Assembly: GCA_023435725.1 (NCBI GenBank)
Contig: JAEYRD010000166.1
Location: 38,562-102,561 of the forward strand
Reading direction: 5' to 3'
DNA from: Pseudomonadota bacterium
GTDB taxonomy: Bacteria; Pseudomonadota; Alphaproteobacteria; Rhizobiales; Xanthobacteraceae
Length of the DNA: 64,000 nt
Shown here: piece after piece, positions 43,674 to 52,727 of the stretch
Position numbering within the stretch: the first letter of the stretch is position 1
How the letters are laid out: each line of letters begins with the position of its first letter
The notes under the pieces: generated by a model
Told to the model about the DNA's origin: nothing
Database searches by the model: none
The model's input: only the letters and a program-made list of their open reading frames with translations
Position numbers and translations under genes: made by a program

Positions 43674-45404
43674 ATGAGCTTTCATTATTTTGCCGGCGCC
43701 GCCTGCCGGGCGCTGACGGCGCGAAAGGACGGTCCCTCGCTTTACGATGTCTGCGATCCCGTGCTGGCGGGCCCCGCCGGCGGCGATCCGCACCTGGCCA
43801 AGTTCTACAAGACCGCGCTCGGCAATCCCGCACTGCGGGTGCTGCTCCGGCGGGCCGGTCTGCCCGAGCTGCGCGACGAGACGAAGCTGACCCGGCTGCG
43901 CGAGGCGCTGCTGCGCGCCCGCGACGAAGCCGAGCCCGACTGGGCCGCGATCGGCCAGCCCGTCGCCGATCTCGTCGACAGCATTGCGCTCGACCATCCC
44001 AAACCGCAGCCGGCGTTGTTCGCCGGCGCCATGCCGCTGCCAGCGCAAATCGACAGCGTGATCCGCGACTGCGCGCAGCATCTGCTCGGCTCGTACCGCA
44101 AGAACAGCTTTCTGCCGACCTATGCCGCCTTCAACCTGATCGGCGATCCCGACTTCCGCGGACGCGAGCTGATCATGGCGCTCACGGGCCTCAACGCGCG
44201 CGGCTACAAGAACTCCTCGCTGCTGTTCAACCTCGCCCGCGTCTTCATCGCACGCTCGCCCGCACGCGCCGTGATCAATCCGCCCTGGACCGGCATTGCC
44301 GAGCCGATGTGGGAGCCGGTGCAGATCCGGCACCGCTCGGCCTATTACGATGCGTTCTTCATCGAGGCATTGCTGAGCTTTGTCGAGACCGGGCTCGCCT
44401 CGCCGGCAGACAAGATTGCGGCAGAACGCGCCATCGCCGACATGGTCGATTTCTGTGTCAACATCAGCCGCGAGGAAGTCGAGGGCAGCGACGGCGCACG
44501 GTTCAACGTCATCACCGCGCTGGCGCCCGCGCCGCATCCGCGCTTTTCCCGCTTCTTCGCCCAGATCAAGCAGGACCTCGGCTTCGGCGTCTACGTGCCG
44601 GATTGCGACACCACGGCGTGCTCGATCTCCGCGGCGACGCAGGCAGGCTGCACCGATCCGATCATCGACCAGCCGCTCTTGGATTTCTACGCCGGCTACC
44701 AGGTGCGTGCCGGCGTCAACGAGCCGCGCGTGACCGTTCCGCTCAACGACAATATCGACTACGAGGGCGGCGTCGCGACCTGGATCGACAACCTCGGGGG
44801 CGAGCGGCCCTATGGCAACGATCTCGATCCGACGCTCAATCTCGATATTCTCGAGGTGAGCTTCCGCAACCTTGCGCGCTGGAAAATCCTGGAGACGCCG
44901 GCGCGGCTGGCCACCGTGCATCGCATCATCGGCTTCCAGAAGCGGCTTGCGGCGAGCGGCGCCTTCGCCAATCCGCGCTCGCACATCTATTATCTGCCGG
45001 AGCTCTACAGTGCCTATTTCGGCCGCTGCTACGCGGCCTTCCTGGCGCTGCCGCTGGCGGCGCAGGCCGCGGTCGACCCCAACGGCGATTTCGATTTCAT
45101 CCGCCATCGCGTGCTCTCCTACGTCAAGGGCGAGCTGATGGCCGCCGAGATGAACGTGTTCGACGCCGCGCTCGCGCTGATCGCGCTCGGTCATCTCGGT
45201 GCCGACCCGCGCGCCTTCGCGCCGGCGCTGAACGTGATCGTCGCGAGCTTGGGCGAAGGCGGCCGACGCGGCCCGTTCCGCGCCTATGAATGGAACAAGA
45301 TGAAGACGCCGACGCGAATATTGGTCGGCGGACCTGAGGTGACGTCGGCCTTCGTGCTGATCGGCCTGGCGGTGGCCAGGCGGCGAATTGTGAATGGCGA
45401 ATAG
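43674..45404 (+). CDS. Unknown alpha-helical protein with a DCDTTA motif, terpene-cyclase-like (speculative)
   Basis: 576 residues from ATG 43674 (MSFHYFAG); longer reading from 43566 lacks a site. No signal peptide or membrane segment; mostly helical with repeated aromatic-rich segments (YKNSSLLFNLARVFIA, SAYYDAFFIEALLSFVETGL, FYAGYQVRAGVNEPRV, DIDYEGGVATW-like regions). At 310-315 it has DCDTTA in the context VYVPDCDTTACSISAAT, resembling the DxDTT/DxDDTA acid motif of class II terpene cyclases and the alpha/alpha toroid of squalene-hopene-type enzymes. That resemblance is a guess from pattern. No prenyltransferase genes nearby. Not recognised otherwise. Confidence 0.6.
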   Translation: MSFHYFAGAACRALTARKDGPSLYDVCDPVLAGPAGGDPHLAKFYKTALGNPALRVLLRRAGLPELRDETKLTRLREALLRARDEAEPDWAAIGQPVADLVDSIALDHPKPQPALFAGAMPLPAQIDSVIRDCAQHLLGSYRKNSFLPTYAAFNLIGDPDFRGRELIMALTGLNARGYKNSSLLFNLARVFIARSPARAVINPPWTGIAEPMWEPVQIRHRSAYYDAFFIEALLSFVETGLASPADKIAAERAIADMVDFCVNISREEVEGSDGARFNVITALAPAPHPRFSRFFAQIKQDLGFGVYVPDCDTTACSISAATQAGCTDPIIDQPLLDFYAGYQVRAGVNEPRVTVPLNDNIDYEGGVATWIDNLGGERPYGNDLDPTLNLDILEVSFRNLARWKILETPARLATVHRIIGFQKRLAASGAFANPRSHIYYLPELYSAYFGRCYAAFLALPLAAQAAVDPNGDFDFIRHRVLSYVKGELMAAEMNVFDAALALIALGHLGADPRAFAPALNVIVASLGEGGRRGPFRAYEWNKMKTPTRILVGGPEVTSAFVLIGLAVARRRIVNGE

Positions 45405-45563
45405 CGAATGGCAATCCGCGCCTTGTTCGCCACTCCCTACTCGCCATTCGCCCGGCAATGACGGGAAGTTGAAAGCCTAACTCCTGGGCGGGCGCTGGCC
45501 GAGTGGACAAAAGCCGACCACAATTGCGGGGTCTATCGAGATTTTCATCACACGCGAACCGGC

Positions 45564-46289
45564 ATGCTGCGAAAATTCCTGATTGCGCTGTCTTTTCTCG
45601 CCATCCCATCGCTGGCGCAGGCCACCGACATTAGCGGCACGGCAAAAGTCCGCGATGGCGATTCCGTCCTGATCGGCAATACGCGGGTCCGGCTCGGCGG
45701 CATAGACGCGCCCTCGTCCGACCAGCTCTGCCTCAACACCAGGAGCGAGCGCTGGACCTGCGGCGTGGCGGCGCGCGACGAGCTCGCCAAATATACCGAG
45801 GGCAAGAACTGGGTCTGCCATGCCCGCTCGATCGACCGGCGCGGCCGCACCGTGGCGCACTGCGAGGTCGGCGGTGAGGACATCCAGAAATGGCTGGTGC
45901 GCAGCGGCTGGGCGCTGGCTTATACCCGTATCTCCCACGACTACGACGCCGACGAGGCTGCCGCGCGCGAGGCAAAGGCCGGCATGTGGCAGGGCGCCTT
46001 CATCGCGCCCTGGGACTGGCGCGTGCGCAACAAGAAGACCGCCATCCTGGGCGCGACCAAGCCGCCGGAGGGCGCGCATGCAGTGCTGCTCGCCTCGGCC
46101 TCCGGGCCGGTTGCGCCATCGCCGGACTGCACCATCAAGGGCAACGTCAACAGTTCCGGCGAATGCATCTATCACCAGCCGACCAGCCGCTGGTACGCGC
46201 AGATCAAGATGAAGATCAGCAAGGGCACCCGCTGGTTCTGCTCGGTGGAGGAGGCGGAGGCCGCCGGCTGCCGCGAGACGAAGCGATAA
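45564..46289 (+). CDS. Secreted thermonuclease-like (SNase-fold) protein with altered catalytic site
   Basis: 241 residues. Signal peptide about 1-20. SNase-type OB-fold domain about 22-145: VRDGDSVLIG (metal Asp), RVRLGGIDAP with R43, and DRRGRTVAHC with R95. In SNase the general-base glutamate follows the proline of DAPE; here it is S51 (DAPSSDQ). The two arginines are kept, so phosphate binding may be preserved but nuclease activity should be reduced. A C-terminal Cys-containing domain follows. ATG 45564. Confidence 0.82.
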   Translation: MLRKFLIALSFLAIPSLAQATDISGTAKVRDGDSVLIGNTRVRLGGIDAPSSDQLCLNTRSERWTCGVAARDELAKYTEGKNWVCHARSIDRRGRTVAHCEVGGEDIQKWLVRSGWALAYTRISHDYDADEAAAREAKAGMWQGAFIAPWDWRVRNKKTAILGATKPPEGAHAVLLASASGPVAPSPDCTIKGNVNSSGECIYHQPTSRWYAQIKMKISKGTRWFCSVEEAEAAGCRETKR

Positions 46290-46397
46290 ACCCACTACAG
46301 ACCTGCATTTTACGTGCTTTTCTTGCATGCTCGTGGCGCGTAAAAGCGTGATTCAGCAACCCATCACCCTGTTCTCAAGCAACAAGGACCAACAGCA

Positions 46398-47585
46398 ATG
46401 ACCGTTCGCGCGGGCCGGGAATTTCTGGCCATCCCCGGGCCCACCACGATGCCCGACGAGGTGCTGCGGGCGATGCATCGTCCGGCGATCGACATCTACT
46501 CCAAGCAGATGACCGATCTGACCGAGAGCCTGCTCCGCGACATCTCGAAGCTGTTCGCGACCAAGGGCAAGTCCTACATCTACATCGCCAACGGCCATGG
46601 CGCCTGGGAAGCCGCGCTGAGCAACGTGCTGTCGCGCGGCGACAAGGTGCTGGTGCTCGAGAGTGGCCGCTTCGCGGTCGGCTGGGGCAATGCGGCGGCG
46701 CTGATGGGCGCCGAGGTCGAGGTGCTCAAGGGCGACTGGCGCCGCGCGGTGCGGCCGCATGAGGTCGAGGAGCGCCTGCGCCGCGACAAGGAGCACAAGA
46801 TCAAGGCCGTCGTCGTCGTCCAGGTCGACACTGCTTCGGGCGTGCAGAACGACATCGAGGCGATCGGCAAGGCGATCAAGGCGAGCGGCCATCCCGCGCT
46901 GTACATGGTCGATACCGTCGCCTCGCTCGGCTGCATGCCGTTCGAGATGGACAAATGGGGCATCGACGTCGCGATGTCCGGCTCGCAGAAGGGCCTGATG
47001 ACACCGCCCGGCCTCGGCTTCGTCTCCGCGGGCGCGCGCGCGCTCGAGGCGCACAAGAAGGCCAACATGTCGACGCCCTATTGGAGCTGGAGCGAACGCG
47101 AAGGCAGCGAGCACTACCGCAAATATGCAGGCACCGCGCCGGTGCATCTGTTGTTCGCGCTGCGCCAGGCCATCGACCTCTTGCACGAAGAGGGCCTGGA
47201 GAACGCCTTCCGCCGCCACAGCCTGCTCGGCGAGGCCGCGCGCCGTGCGGTCGGCGCATGGTCGGAAGGCCAGGTGCTCGGCTTCAATGTCGCCGAGGCC
47301 AGCGAGCGCTCCAACACCGTGACCACGGTGACGATGAGCAACGGCCATGATCCGGCGGTGCTGCAACGCTATTGCAAGGAGAAATGCGGCGTCGTGCTCG
47401 GCACCGGCATCGGCGATCTCTCCGGTCAGGCCTTCCGCATCGCCCATATGGGCCATGTCAACGCTCCGATGCTGCTCGGAACGCTGGGCGTCATCGAGAT
47501 CGGGCTGAACGCGCTGAAGATCCCGCACGGCAAGGGCGGGCTCGAGGCCGCGGTCGCGTATCTCGGCGAAGAGGTGGCGGTGTAA
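46398..47585 (+). CDS. Class V aminotransferase, serine-glyoxylate aminotransferase-like
   Basis: 395 residues. Fold-type I PLP enzyme: opening FLAIPGPTTMPDEVLRAMHRPAID, aldimine-lysine motif SGSQKGLMTPPGLGFVSAG (K198), VDTVASLGCMPFEMD, and a C-terminal IAHMGHVNAPMLLGTLG. The pattern matches serine-glyoxylate/alanine-glyoxylate aminotransferases, which make glycine or hydroxypyruvate in one-carbon and photorespiration-like metabolism. Substrate pair not settled by sequence. ATG 46398, weak site. Monocistronic. Confidence 0.88.
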   Translation: MTVRAGREFLAIPGPTTMPDEVLRAMHRPAIDIYSKQMTDLTESLLRDISKLFATKGKSYIYIANGHGAWEAALSNVLSRGDKVLVLESGRFAVGWGNAAALMGAEVEVLKGDWRRAVRPHEVEERLRRDKEHKIKAVVVVQVDTASGVQNDIEAIGKAIKASGHPALYMVDTVASLGCMPFEMDKWGIDVAMSGSQKGLMTPPGLGFVSAGARALEAHKKANMSTPYWSWSEREGSEHYRKYAGTAPVHLLFALRQAIDLLHEEGLENAFRRHSLLGEAARRAVGAWSEGQVLGFNVAEASERSNTVTTVTMSNGHDPAVLQRYCKEKCGVVLGTGIGDLSGQAFRIAHMGHVNAPMLLGTLGVIEIGLNALKIPHGKGGLEAAVAYLGEEVAV

Positions 47586-47606
47586 GAGCCGCCCGCAAAT
47601 TCCGCC

Positions 47607-47738
47607 GTCGTCCCGGACAAGCGCAGCGCAGATCCGGGACCCATAACCACAGGGAGTGGTTTGACGAAGATTCGAGGTTACCAGTTAGCGTCACAACTGC
47701 TCCCTGGGGTTATGGGTCCCCGCGTTCGCGGGGACGAC
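47607..47738. repeat. Palindromic repeat (GTCGTCCC...GGGACCCATAACC family)
   Basis: Left arm GTCGTCCCGGACAAGCGCAG followed by ATCCGGGACCCATAACCACAGGGA; the right arm is an inverted copy TCCCTGGGGTTATGGGTCCC running to GGGGACGAC. Lies between the aminotransferase and the minus-strand acyltransferase operon. A single-arm copy occurs at 53431-53467. Confidence 0.75.
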
Positions 47739-47786
47739 AGCTTAGTTTGCCGCTGCGCTGAGCCTCATATTCGCGAAGCCCTGAAA

Positions 47787-48890
47787 TTACTTCGTCACAC
47801 GATATGCTTTGACCTGCGCCTTCAACTCATTCAGCGACGCAAGCGGCGCCTTCGGGTCAACCCGGTACTCTCCACTCTCCAGCCACTGCAGCACCTTCGC
47901 GTCGACAACCGGCGAATGGTGGATGACGTCGCCGTAATTGTTGAGGTCGTGCGTCACCTCCTTGATCGCGCGGAAATCGTGGAGGCGCACGTTGGGAAGC
48001 TGCGTCAGGTGCTGCGCAATGTGCGCCGTGAGATTGGTGACGATCTTCAGTGTCTCCGGCGAGGCATCGCGCATCGCGACGAATTGCAGGATCGAATAGG
48101 GCGGGAAGTAGACGTCGAAGGTCACGTCCGGATAGCGCGTGATCAGGCCGACGGCATCATGCTCGAAATGCCGTACCATGACGTCGTAGTCGTAGCCTTC
48201 GCCGAGGAAACGGCTGCGCACGGGATCGGTGATATAGGCGAAGGAGGCCAGCGTCTTCTCCGCGTTGTAGCCATGCGCAACGTCGAAATCCCGCGGCAGC
48301 GCGTAGATGTCGTCGACGTCGGACAGCGCGAACTTGACGGGGAGAAAGGGTGCCGCCCGGGTCAGGGGCTGCCGCAGCGGTGGGAACGACCGCACTATCG
48401 CGAACAGGGACTCCTTCGCCATCGTGGCGCTGAACAGATAGGACGCGACGCCCTTGGCCGTCCTGCGATAGAGATCGACCGACAGATAGGGGTCGGCCTC
48501 GATGTCGGCCGCATCGACGAAGATGAAGTCGTCCATCTCCCAGATCACGCGCCGGGCGCCGCGAGCGATCGCCTGCTCCAGCACGAAGCTTTGCTGGCGC
48601 GAATTGGAGCCGGTCATCGCCAGCTTGAGCGAATGGCCGCCGAGCGCGCGATCGATGTCGCTCTGGCGAAAATGGATCGCGAGCGAGGTGCCCATGAAGG
48701 CGGTTTCGAACGACTGGCTGTTGATCAGCCCGGCATTCTGCACGCGCGTGTCGTCGGAGTAGAAGGCGGCGAGACGCGACGGACGAAACAGTTGCAGGGG
48801 ATCGACGACATAGGTGAGCGCCGCCGCACCCAGCACGCACGCGATGCTCGCAAGGAGAAGACGCCCCAAATGTGTGAATGGCGCGCGCAT
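47787..48890 (-). CDS. Membrane-anchored SGNH/DltD-like partner of an MBOAT acyltransferase
   Basis: 367 residues from ATG 48890, overlapping the MBOAT stop (TGATG). N-terminal membrane segment about 8-28, then a soluble domain (TSLAIHFRQSDIDRALGG, TGSNSRQQSFVLEQAIARGARRVIWEMDDF). The pairing with an AlgI-like MBOAT matches the AlgX/DltD-type partners that receive or transfer acyl groups to envelope polymers in the periplasm. I do not see an unambiguous GDSL motif, so catalysis is unproven. Convergent with the aminotransferase. Confidence 0.75.
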   Translation of the reverse strand: MRAPFTHLGRLLLASIACVLGAAALTYVVDPLQLFRPSRLAAFYSDDTRVQNAGLINSQSFETAFMGTSLAIHFRQSDIDRALGGHSLKLAMTGSNSRQQSFVLEQAIARGARRVIWEMDDFIFVDAADIEADPYLSVDLYRRTAKGVASYLFSATMAKESLFAIVRSFPPLRQPLTRAAPFLPVKFALSDVDDIYALPRDFDVAHGYNAEKTLASFAYITDPVRSRFLGEGYDYDVMVRHFEHDAVGLITRYPDVTFDVYFPPYSILQFVAMRDASPETLKIVTNLTAHIAQHLTQLPNVRLHDFRAIKEVTHDLNNYGDVIHHSPVVDAKVLQWLESGEYRVDPKAPLASLNELKAQVKAYRVTK

Positions 48891-50335
48891 CAGAACCGGA
48901 AATAGATGAATTCGCTGTGGCTCTGGATGCCGAGAATGCCGAACGCGAGCACCAGCGACGCACCATAGAGGACCAGCGGCCGCATGCGTCCCGCTCTCAG
49001 GCTTCCGCCAACGCTGCGGTTGCCGTGGTCGTATCCCATGATTCCCTGCGTGTTCGGGGCGAGCCACACCAGCGCGGCATAGATGGATATGAGCACCAGA
49101 GCCGCGATCTCCTCGCGGCCAAGGACGATGTTCGAGGGATCGGCCATGGCGTGAAGAACCCGCAGCGCCCATGAGACGCTCTCGGCGCGGAAGAACACCC
49201 AGGCGACGACGACGGCCAGGAACGTCAGCAAGCTACCTGCGATGCGAACCGGGCGTGCAAGGATCGCCGGAACGCTCGGCACCAGCGCATTGAAGGCGTG
49301 GTTGACGCAGAGATAGGCGCCGTGCAGCGCGCCCCAGATCACGAAGGTCCAGGCCGCGCCATGCCAGAGCCCGCCGAGCAGCATCGTGACCATCAGATTG
49401 ACGTAACGCAGTACGCGGCCGTGGCGATTGCCGCCGAGCGGGATGTAGAGATAGTCGCGCAAAAACCGCGACAGCGTCATGTGCCAGCGCCGCCAGAATT
49501 CGACAATGCTGACAGCTTTGTAGGGCGAGTTGAAGTTGATGGGCAGGAAGATGCCGAACATCAGCGATATGCCGATCGCCATGTCGGAATAGCCGGAGAA
49601 ATCGAAATAGAGCTGAAACGTGTAGGCCAGCGCACCCAGCCAGGCCTGATCGAAGCTCGGAGAGCGCGCATCGAATGCAAGCGCGACCAGCGGCTGGATG
49701 CCATCGGCGAGACAGGTCTTCTTGAACAATCCGATCGCGAAGATGATCACGCCGCACAGGATCAGATGCGCGTCCGGATGCTTGGACCCCTTCCGCTCGA
49801 ATTGCGGGATCATGTCCTTGTGGTGGAGGATCGGCCCCGCGATCAGATGCGGGAAATAGGTCACGAACAGCGCATAGTGCGGCAACGCGTAGGCCGCGAC
49901 ATGACCGCGCCAAGCATCCACCAGGAACGCGATCTGGGTGAAAGTGTAGAAGGAGATGCCGACCGGCAGCAGGATGTGGACCGCGAAATGCGAGCCGAAC
50001 AGTGCATTGACGTTTTCGGTGGCGAAGCCGGCATATTTGAAGATGCCAAGTACGAGCAGATCGCCGGCGACGCCGAAAACAAGCGCGATCCGGCGCTGCC
50101 TTGGGGTGAGCTTCGCCACGATGAGGAGGTGGCCGACCCCATAGTTGAAGGCGATCGATAGCAGCAGCAGGCCTACGAACTGCCAGTTGCCGATGGCGTA
50201 GAAGGCAAGCGAGGCGAGCGCCAGCCAGATCACGGGGACGAGATTGCTGCGCCGCCCGAGCCAGAAATAGCCGATCAGAACAACGGGGAGGAACAGCAGG
50301 ATGAACGGATAGGAATTGAACAGCATCGGCCACAT
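48890..50335 (-). CDS. MBOAT-family (AlgI-like) O-acyltransferase
   Basis: 481 residues with about ten membrane segments. The MBOAT hallmark GLWHGAAWTF contains H325; other family stretches are LLPVGISFYTFTQIAFLVDAWRG, FVTYFPHLIAGPILHHKDMIPQF, YSDMAIGISLMFGIFLPINFNSPYKAVSIVEFWRRWH and LSRFLRDYLYIPLGGNRHG. AlgI-type enzymes pass acetyl groups across the inner membrane for polysaccharide acetylation. With the downstream membrane-anchored gene it forms a two-gene acylation operon; polymer target unknown. Confidence 0.93.
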   Translation of the reverse strand: MWPMLFNSYPFILLFLPVVLIGYFWLGRRSNLVPVIWLALASLAFYAIGNWQFVGLLLLSIAFNYGVGHLLIVAKLTPRQRRIALVFGVAGDLLVLGIFKYAGFATENVNALFGSHFAVHILLPVGISFYTFTQIAFLVDAWRGHVAAYALPHYALFVTYFPHLIAGPILHHKDMIPQFERKGSKHPDAHLILCGVIIFAIGLFKKTCLADGIQPLVALAFDARSPSFDQAWLGALAYTFQLYFDFSGYSDMAIGISLMFGIFLPINFNSPYKAVSIVEFWRRWHMTLSRFLRDYLYIPLGGNRHGRVLRYVNLMVTMLLGGLWHGAAWTFVIWGALHGAYLCVNHAFNALVPSVPAILARPVRIAGSLLTFLAVVVAWVFFRAESVSWALRVLHAMADPSNIVLGREEIAALVLISIYAALVWLAPNTQGIMGYDHGNRSVGGSLRAGRMRPLVLYGASLVLAFGILGIQSHSEFIYFRF

Positions 50336-50452
50336 CTTGCGAGGGTCGTGCAGGCTAAAGCATACAAGCCGGCCCCCAACAACCCCGCGACTTGGCGCAG
50401 CGGTGCTGGCAATTCGCGGAATCGGGACGATATAAGGGATGCGTAGCTGTCT

Positions 50453-50590
50453 TCTCCCTCTCCCCGTTCTTACAGGGAGAGGGTTGGGGTGAGGGGCCTC
50501 TCTCCGCGGAGGAGATCGTCGATGGACCTGTCCCCCTCACCCGATCGCTTCGCGATCGACCTCTCCCCGCAAGCGGGGCGAGGTGAAGAG
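50453..50590. repeat. CCCTCTCCC-type repeat region
   Basis: Left block CTCCCTCTCCCCGTTCTTACAG pairs with GGGAGAGGGTTGGGGTGAGGGG; the right block CCCCCTCACCCGATCGCTTCGC / GATCGACCTCTCCCCGCAAGCGGGGCGAGG forms further hairpins. Same family as 27251-27285. Lies between divergent genes. Confidence 0.7.
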
Positions 50591-50622
50591 CGGCGCACGG
50601 ATATGAATCGAACGAGGATCGA

Positions 50623-52722
50623 GTGACACAAGCCAAAACGCCTTCCCAGCCGCCCGTCGCGCCGCGCCGGCCGCATTCCTTCACGCGGTACGGGATCACC
50701 GTGAACGACGATTATGCCTGGCTGAAGGATGAGAAGTGGCAGGAGGTGCTGCGCGATCCCGCTGTGCTGGATCCCGATATTCGCAAATATCTCGACGAAG
50801 AGAACGGCTACACCGAGAGCCTGCTCGGCCACACCGCTGCCTTGCAGAAGACGCTGGTGCGCGAGATGCGCGGCCGGATCAAGGAGGACGATTCCAGCGT
50901 GCCGTCGCCGGACGGGCCGTTCGCCTATTTCCGCAAGTTTCGCGAAGGCGGGCAGCACGAACTGTTCGGCCGCATGCCGCGCGACGGCGGCGACAGCGAC
51001 ATCGTGCTCGACGGCGATGCGCTCGCCAAGGACCATAAGTATTTCAAGTTCGGTGGCAGCCGGCACTCGCACGATCACAAGCTGCAGGCCTGGAGCGCCG
51101 ACACCAAAGGCTCCGAATATTTCTCGATCCGCGTCCGCGACTGGGCGACCGGCAAGGATCTTGATGACCTCGTCGAGGAGACCGACGGCGGCATCGTCTG
51201 GAGCAAGGATTGCAGGAGCTTCTTCTATGTGAAGCTCGACGACAATCACCGGCCGATGCAGGTGTGGCGGCACCGGCTGGGCACGAAGCAGGCGGACGAC
51301 ACGCTCGTCTATGAAGAGCAGGATTCCGGCTGGTTCACCCATCTGCACGAGAGCACCAGCGGCCGCTTCTGCGTCATCGCGGGCGGCGATCACGAGACCA
51401 GCGAGCAAAGGCTGATCGATCTCGCAAATCCCGAGGCGCCACCGCGCCTCGTCGCGGCGCGACAGGAGGGCGTGCAATATTCGCTGGCCGATCGCGGCGA
51501 CGAGCTCTTCATCCTCACCAATGCGGATGACGCGATCGACTTCAAGATCGTCACCGCGCCGCTCGCCGCACCCGAGCGCGCGAACTGGCGCGATCTGATC
51601 CCGTATCGTCCGGGCATCTACATCATCGACCTCGATCTCTATGCCGGCCATCTGGTGCGGCTGGAGCGCGCCAACGCGCTGCCGGCGATCGTGATCCGCG
51701 ATCTCGCGACGAAGGAAGAGCACGCCATCGCCTTCGACGAGGCCGCCTATTCGCTGGACACCATGGGCTCCTACGAGTTCGAGACGACTACCCTGCGTTT
51801 CGCGTATTCGTCGATGACGACGCCGTCGGAAGTCTACGACTACGACATGGGCAAGCGGACGCGCGTGCTTCGCAAGCGTCAGGAGATTCCGTCCGGCCAC
51901 GATGCGGCCGACTATGTCACGACGCGCATCATGGCCAAGTCGCATGACGGCGCCGAGGTGCCTGTCTCGATCCTGTACCGCCGCGGGCTCAAGCTCGATG
52001 GCTCGGCGCCGCTCCTGCTCTACGGCTACGGCTCCTACGGCATGGCGATGCCGGCCTCGTTCAGCGCCAACCGCCTGTCGCTGGTCGATCGCGGCTTCGT
52101 CTACGCCATCGCCCATATTCGCGGCGGTGCCGACAAGGGCTGGGGCTGGTACCTCGACGGCAAGCGCGAGAAGAAGACGAATTCGTTCGACGACTTTGCC
52201 GCCAGTGCCCGCGCACTCATCGCAGCAAAGTATACGAGCGCAAAACGCATCGTCGGCCATGGCGGCTCGGCCGGCGGCATGCTGATGGGCGCGGTCGCCA
52301 ACCGCGCCGGCGAGCTGTTCGCCGGCATTGTAGCCGAGGTGCCGTTCGTCGACGTGCTCAACACCATGCTCGACGACACGCTGCCGCTGACGCCGCCGGA
52401 ATGGCCGGAATGGGGCAACCCAATCGAGAGCGAGAAGGATTTTCGGACGATCCTGTCGTATTCGCCTTACGACAATGTCGCGGCGAAGGAGTATCCGGCG
52501 ATCCTGGCGATGGGTGGGCTGACCGACCCGCGCGTCACCTATTGGGAGCCCGCCAAATGGATCGCGCGCCTGCGCGCGACCATGAGCGGCGGCGGCCCGG
52601 TCCTGCTGCGCACCAACATGGGCGCCGGCCATGGCGGCGCCTCCGGGCGCTTCGACCGGCTCGATGAAGTCGCGATCGTGTATGCGTTCGCGCTGTGGGC
52701 GGTCGGAATGGCGGAGGCGTAG
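50623..52722 (+). CDS. Prolyl oligopeptidase-family serine peptidase (oligopeptidase B-like)
   Basis: 699 residues, S9A family size. N-terminal beta-propeller (about 60-430), C-terminal alpha/beta-hydrolase. Catalytic triad visible as S549 (GHGGSAGGMLMGAV), D635 (LTDPRVTYWEPAKW) and H670 (GAGHGGASGR). LLLYGYGSYG and RGGADKGWGWYLDGK are typical of oligopeptidase B, which cleaves short peptides after basic residues. GTG start at 50623, in-frame after GAGGATCGA. Forms an operon with the flavin reductase-like gene (five-base gap). Confidence 0.93.
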   Translation: MTQAKTPSQPPVAPRRPHSFTRYGITVNDDYAWLKDEKWQEVLRDPAVLDPDIRKYLDEENGYTESLLGHTAALQKTLVREMRGRIKEDDSSVPSPDGPFAYFRKFREGGQHELFGRMPRDGGDSDIVLDGDALAKDHKYFKFGGSRHSHDHKLQAWSADTKGSEYFSIRVRDWATGKDLDDLVEETDGGIVWSKDCRSFFYVKLDDNHRPMQVWRHRLGTKQADDTLVYEEQDSGWFTHLHESTSGRFCVIAGGDHETSEQRLIDLANPEAPPRLVAARQEGVQYSLADRGDELFILTNADDAIDFKIVTAPLAAPERANWRDLIPYRPGIYIIDLDLYAGHLVRLERANALPAIVIRDLATKEEHAIAFDEAAYSLDTMGSYEFETTTLRFAYSSMTTPSEVYDYDMGKRTRVLRKRQEIPSGHDAADYVTTRIMAKSHDGAEVPVSILYRRGLKLDGSAPLLLYGYGSYGMAMPASFSANRLSLVDRGFVYAIAHIRGGADKGWGWYLDGKREKKTNSFDDFAASARALIAAKYTSAKRIVGHGGSAGGMLMGAVANRAGELFAGIVAEVPFVDVLNTMLDDTLPLTPPEWPEWGNPIESEKDFRTILSYSPYDNVAAKEYPAILAMGGLTDPRVTYWEPAKWIARLRATMSGGGPVLLRTNMGAGHGGASGRFDRLDEVAIVYAFALWAVGMAEA

Positions 52723-52727
52723 CTCGC

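Noticed and set aside
43560..45458. 632-codon minus-strand open frame
   Set aside because: Antisense of the DCDTTA protein gene, which has the better codon pattern and a start.
47786..47786. CRISPR array or tRNA near the repeat-rich gaps
   Set aside because: Repeats are palindromic and not regularly spaced; no cloverleaf or cas gene seen in the window.
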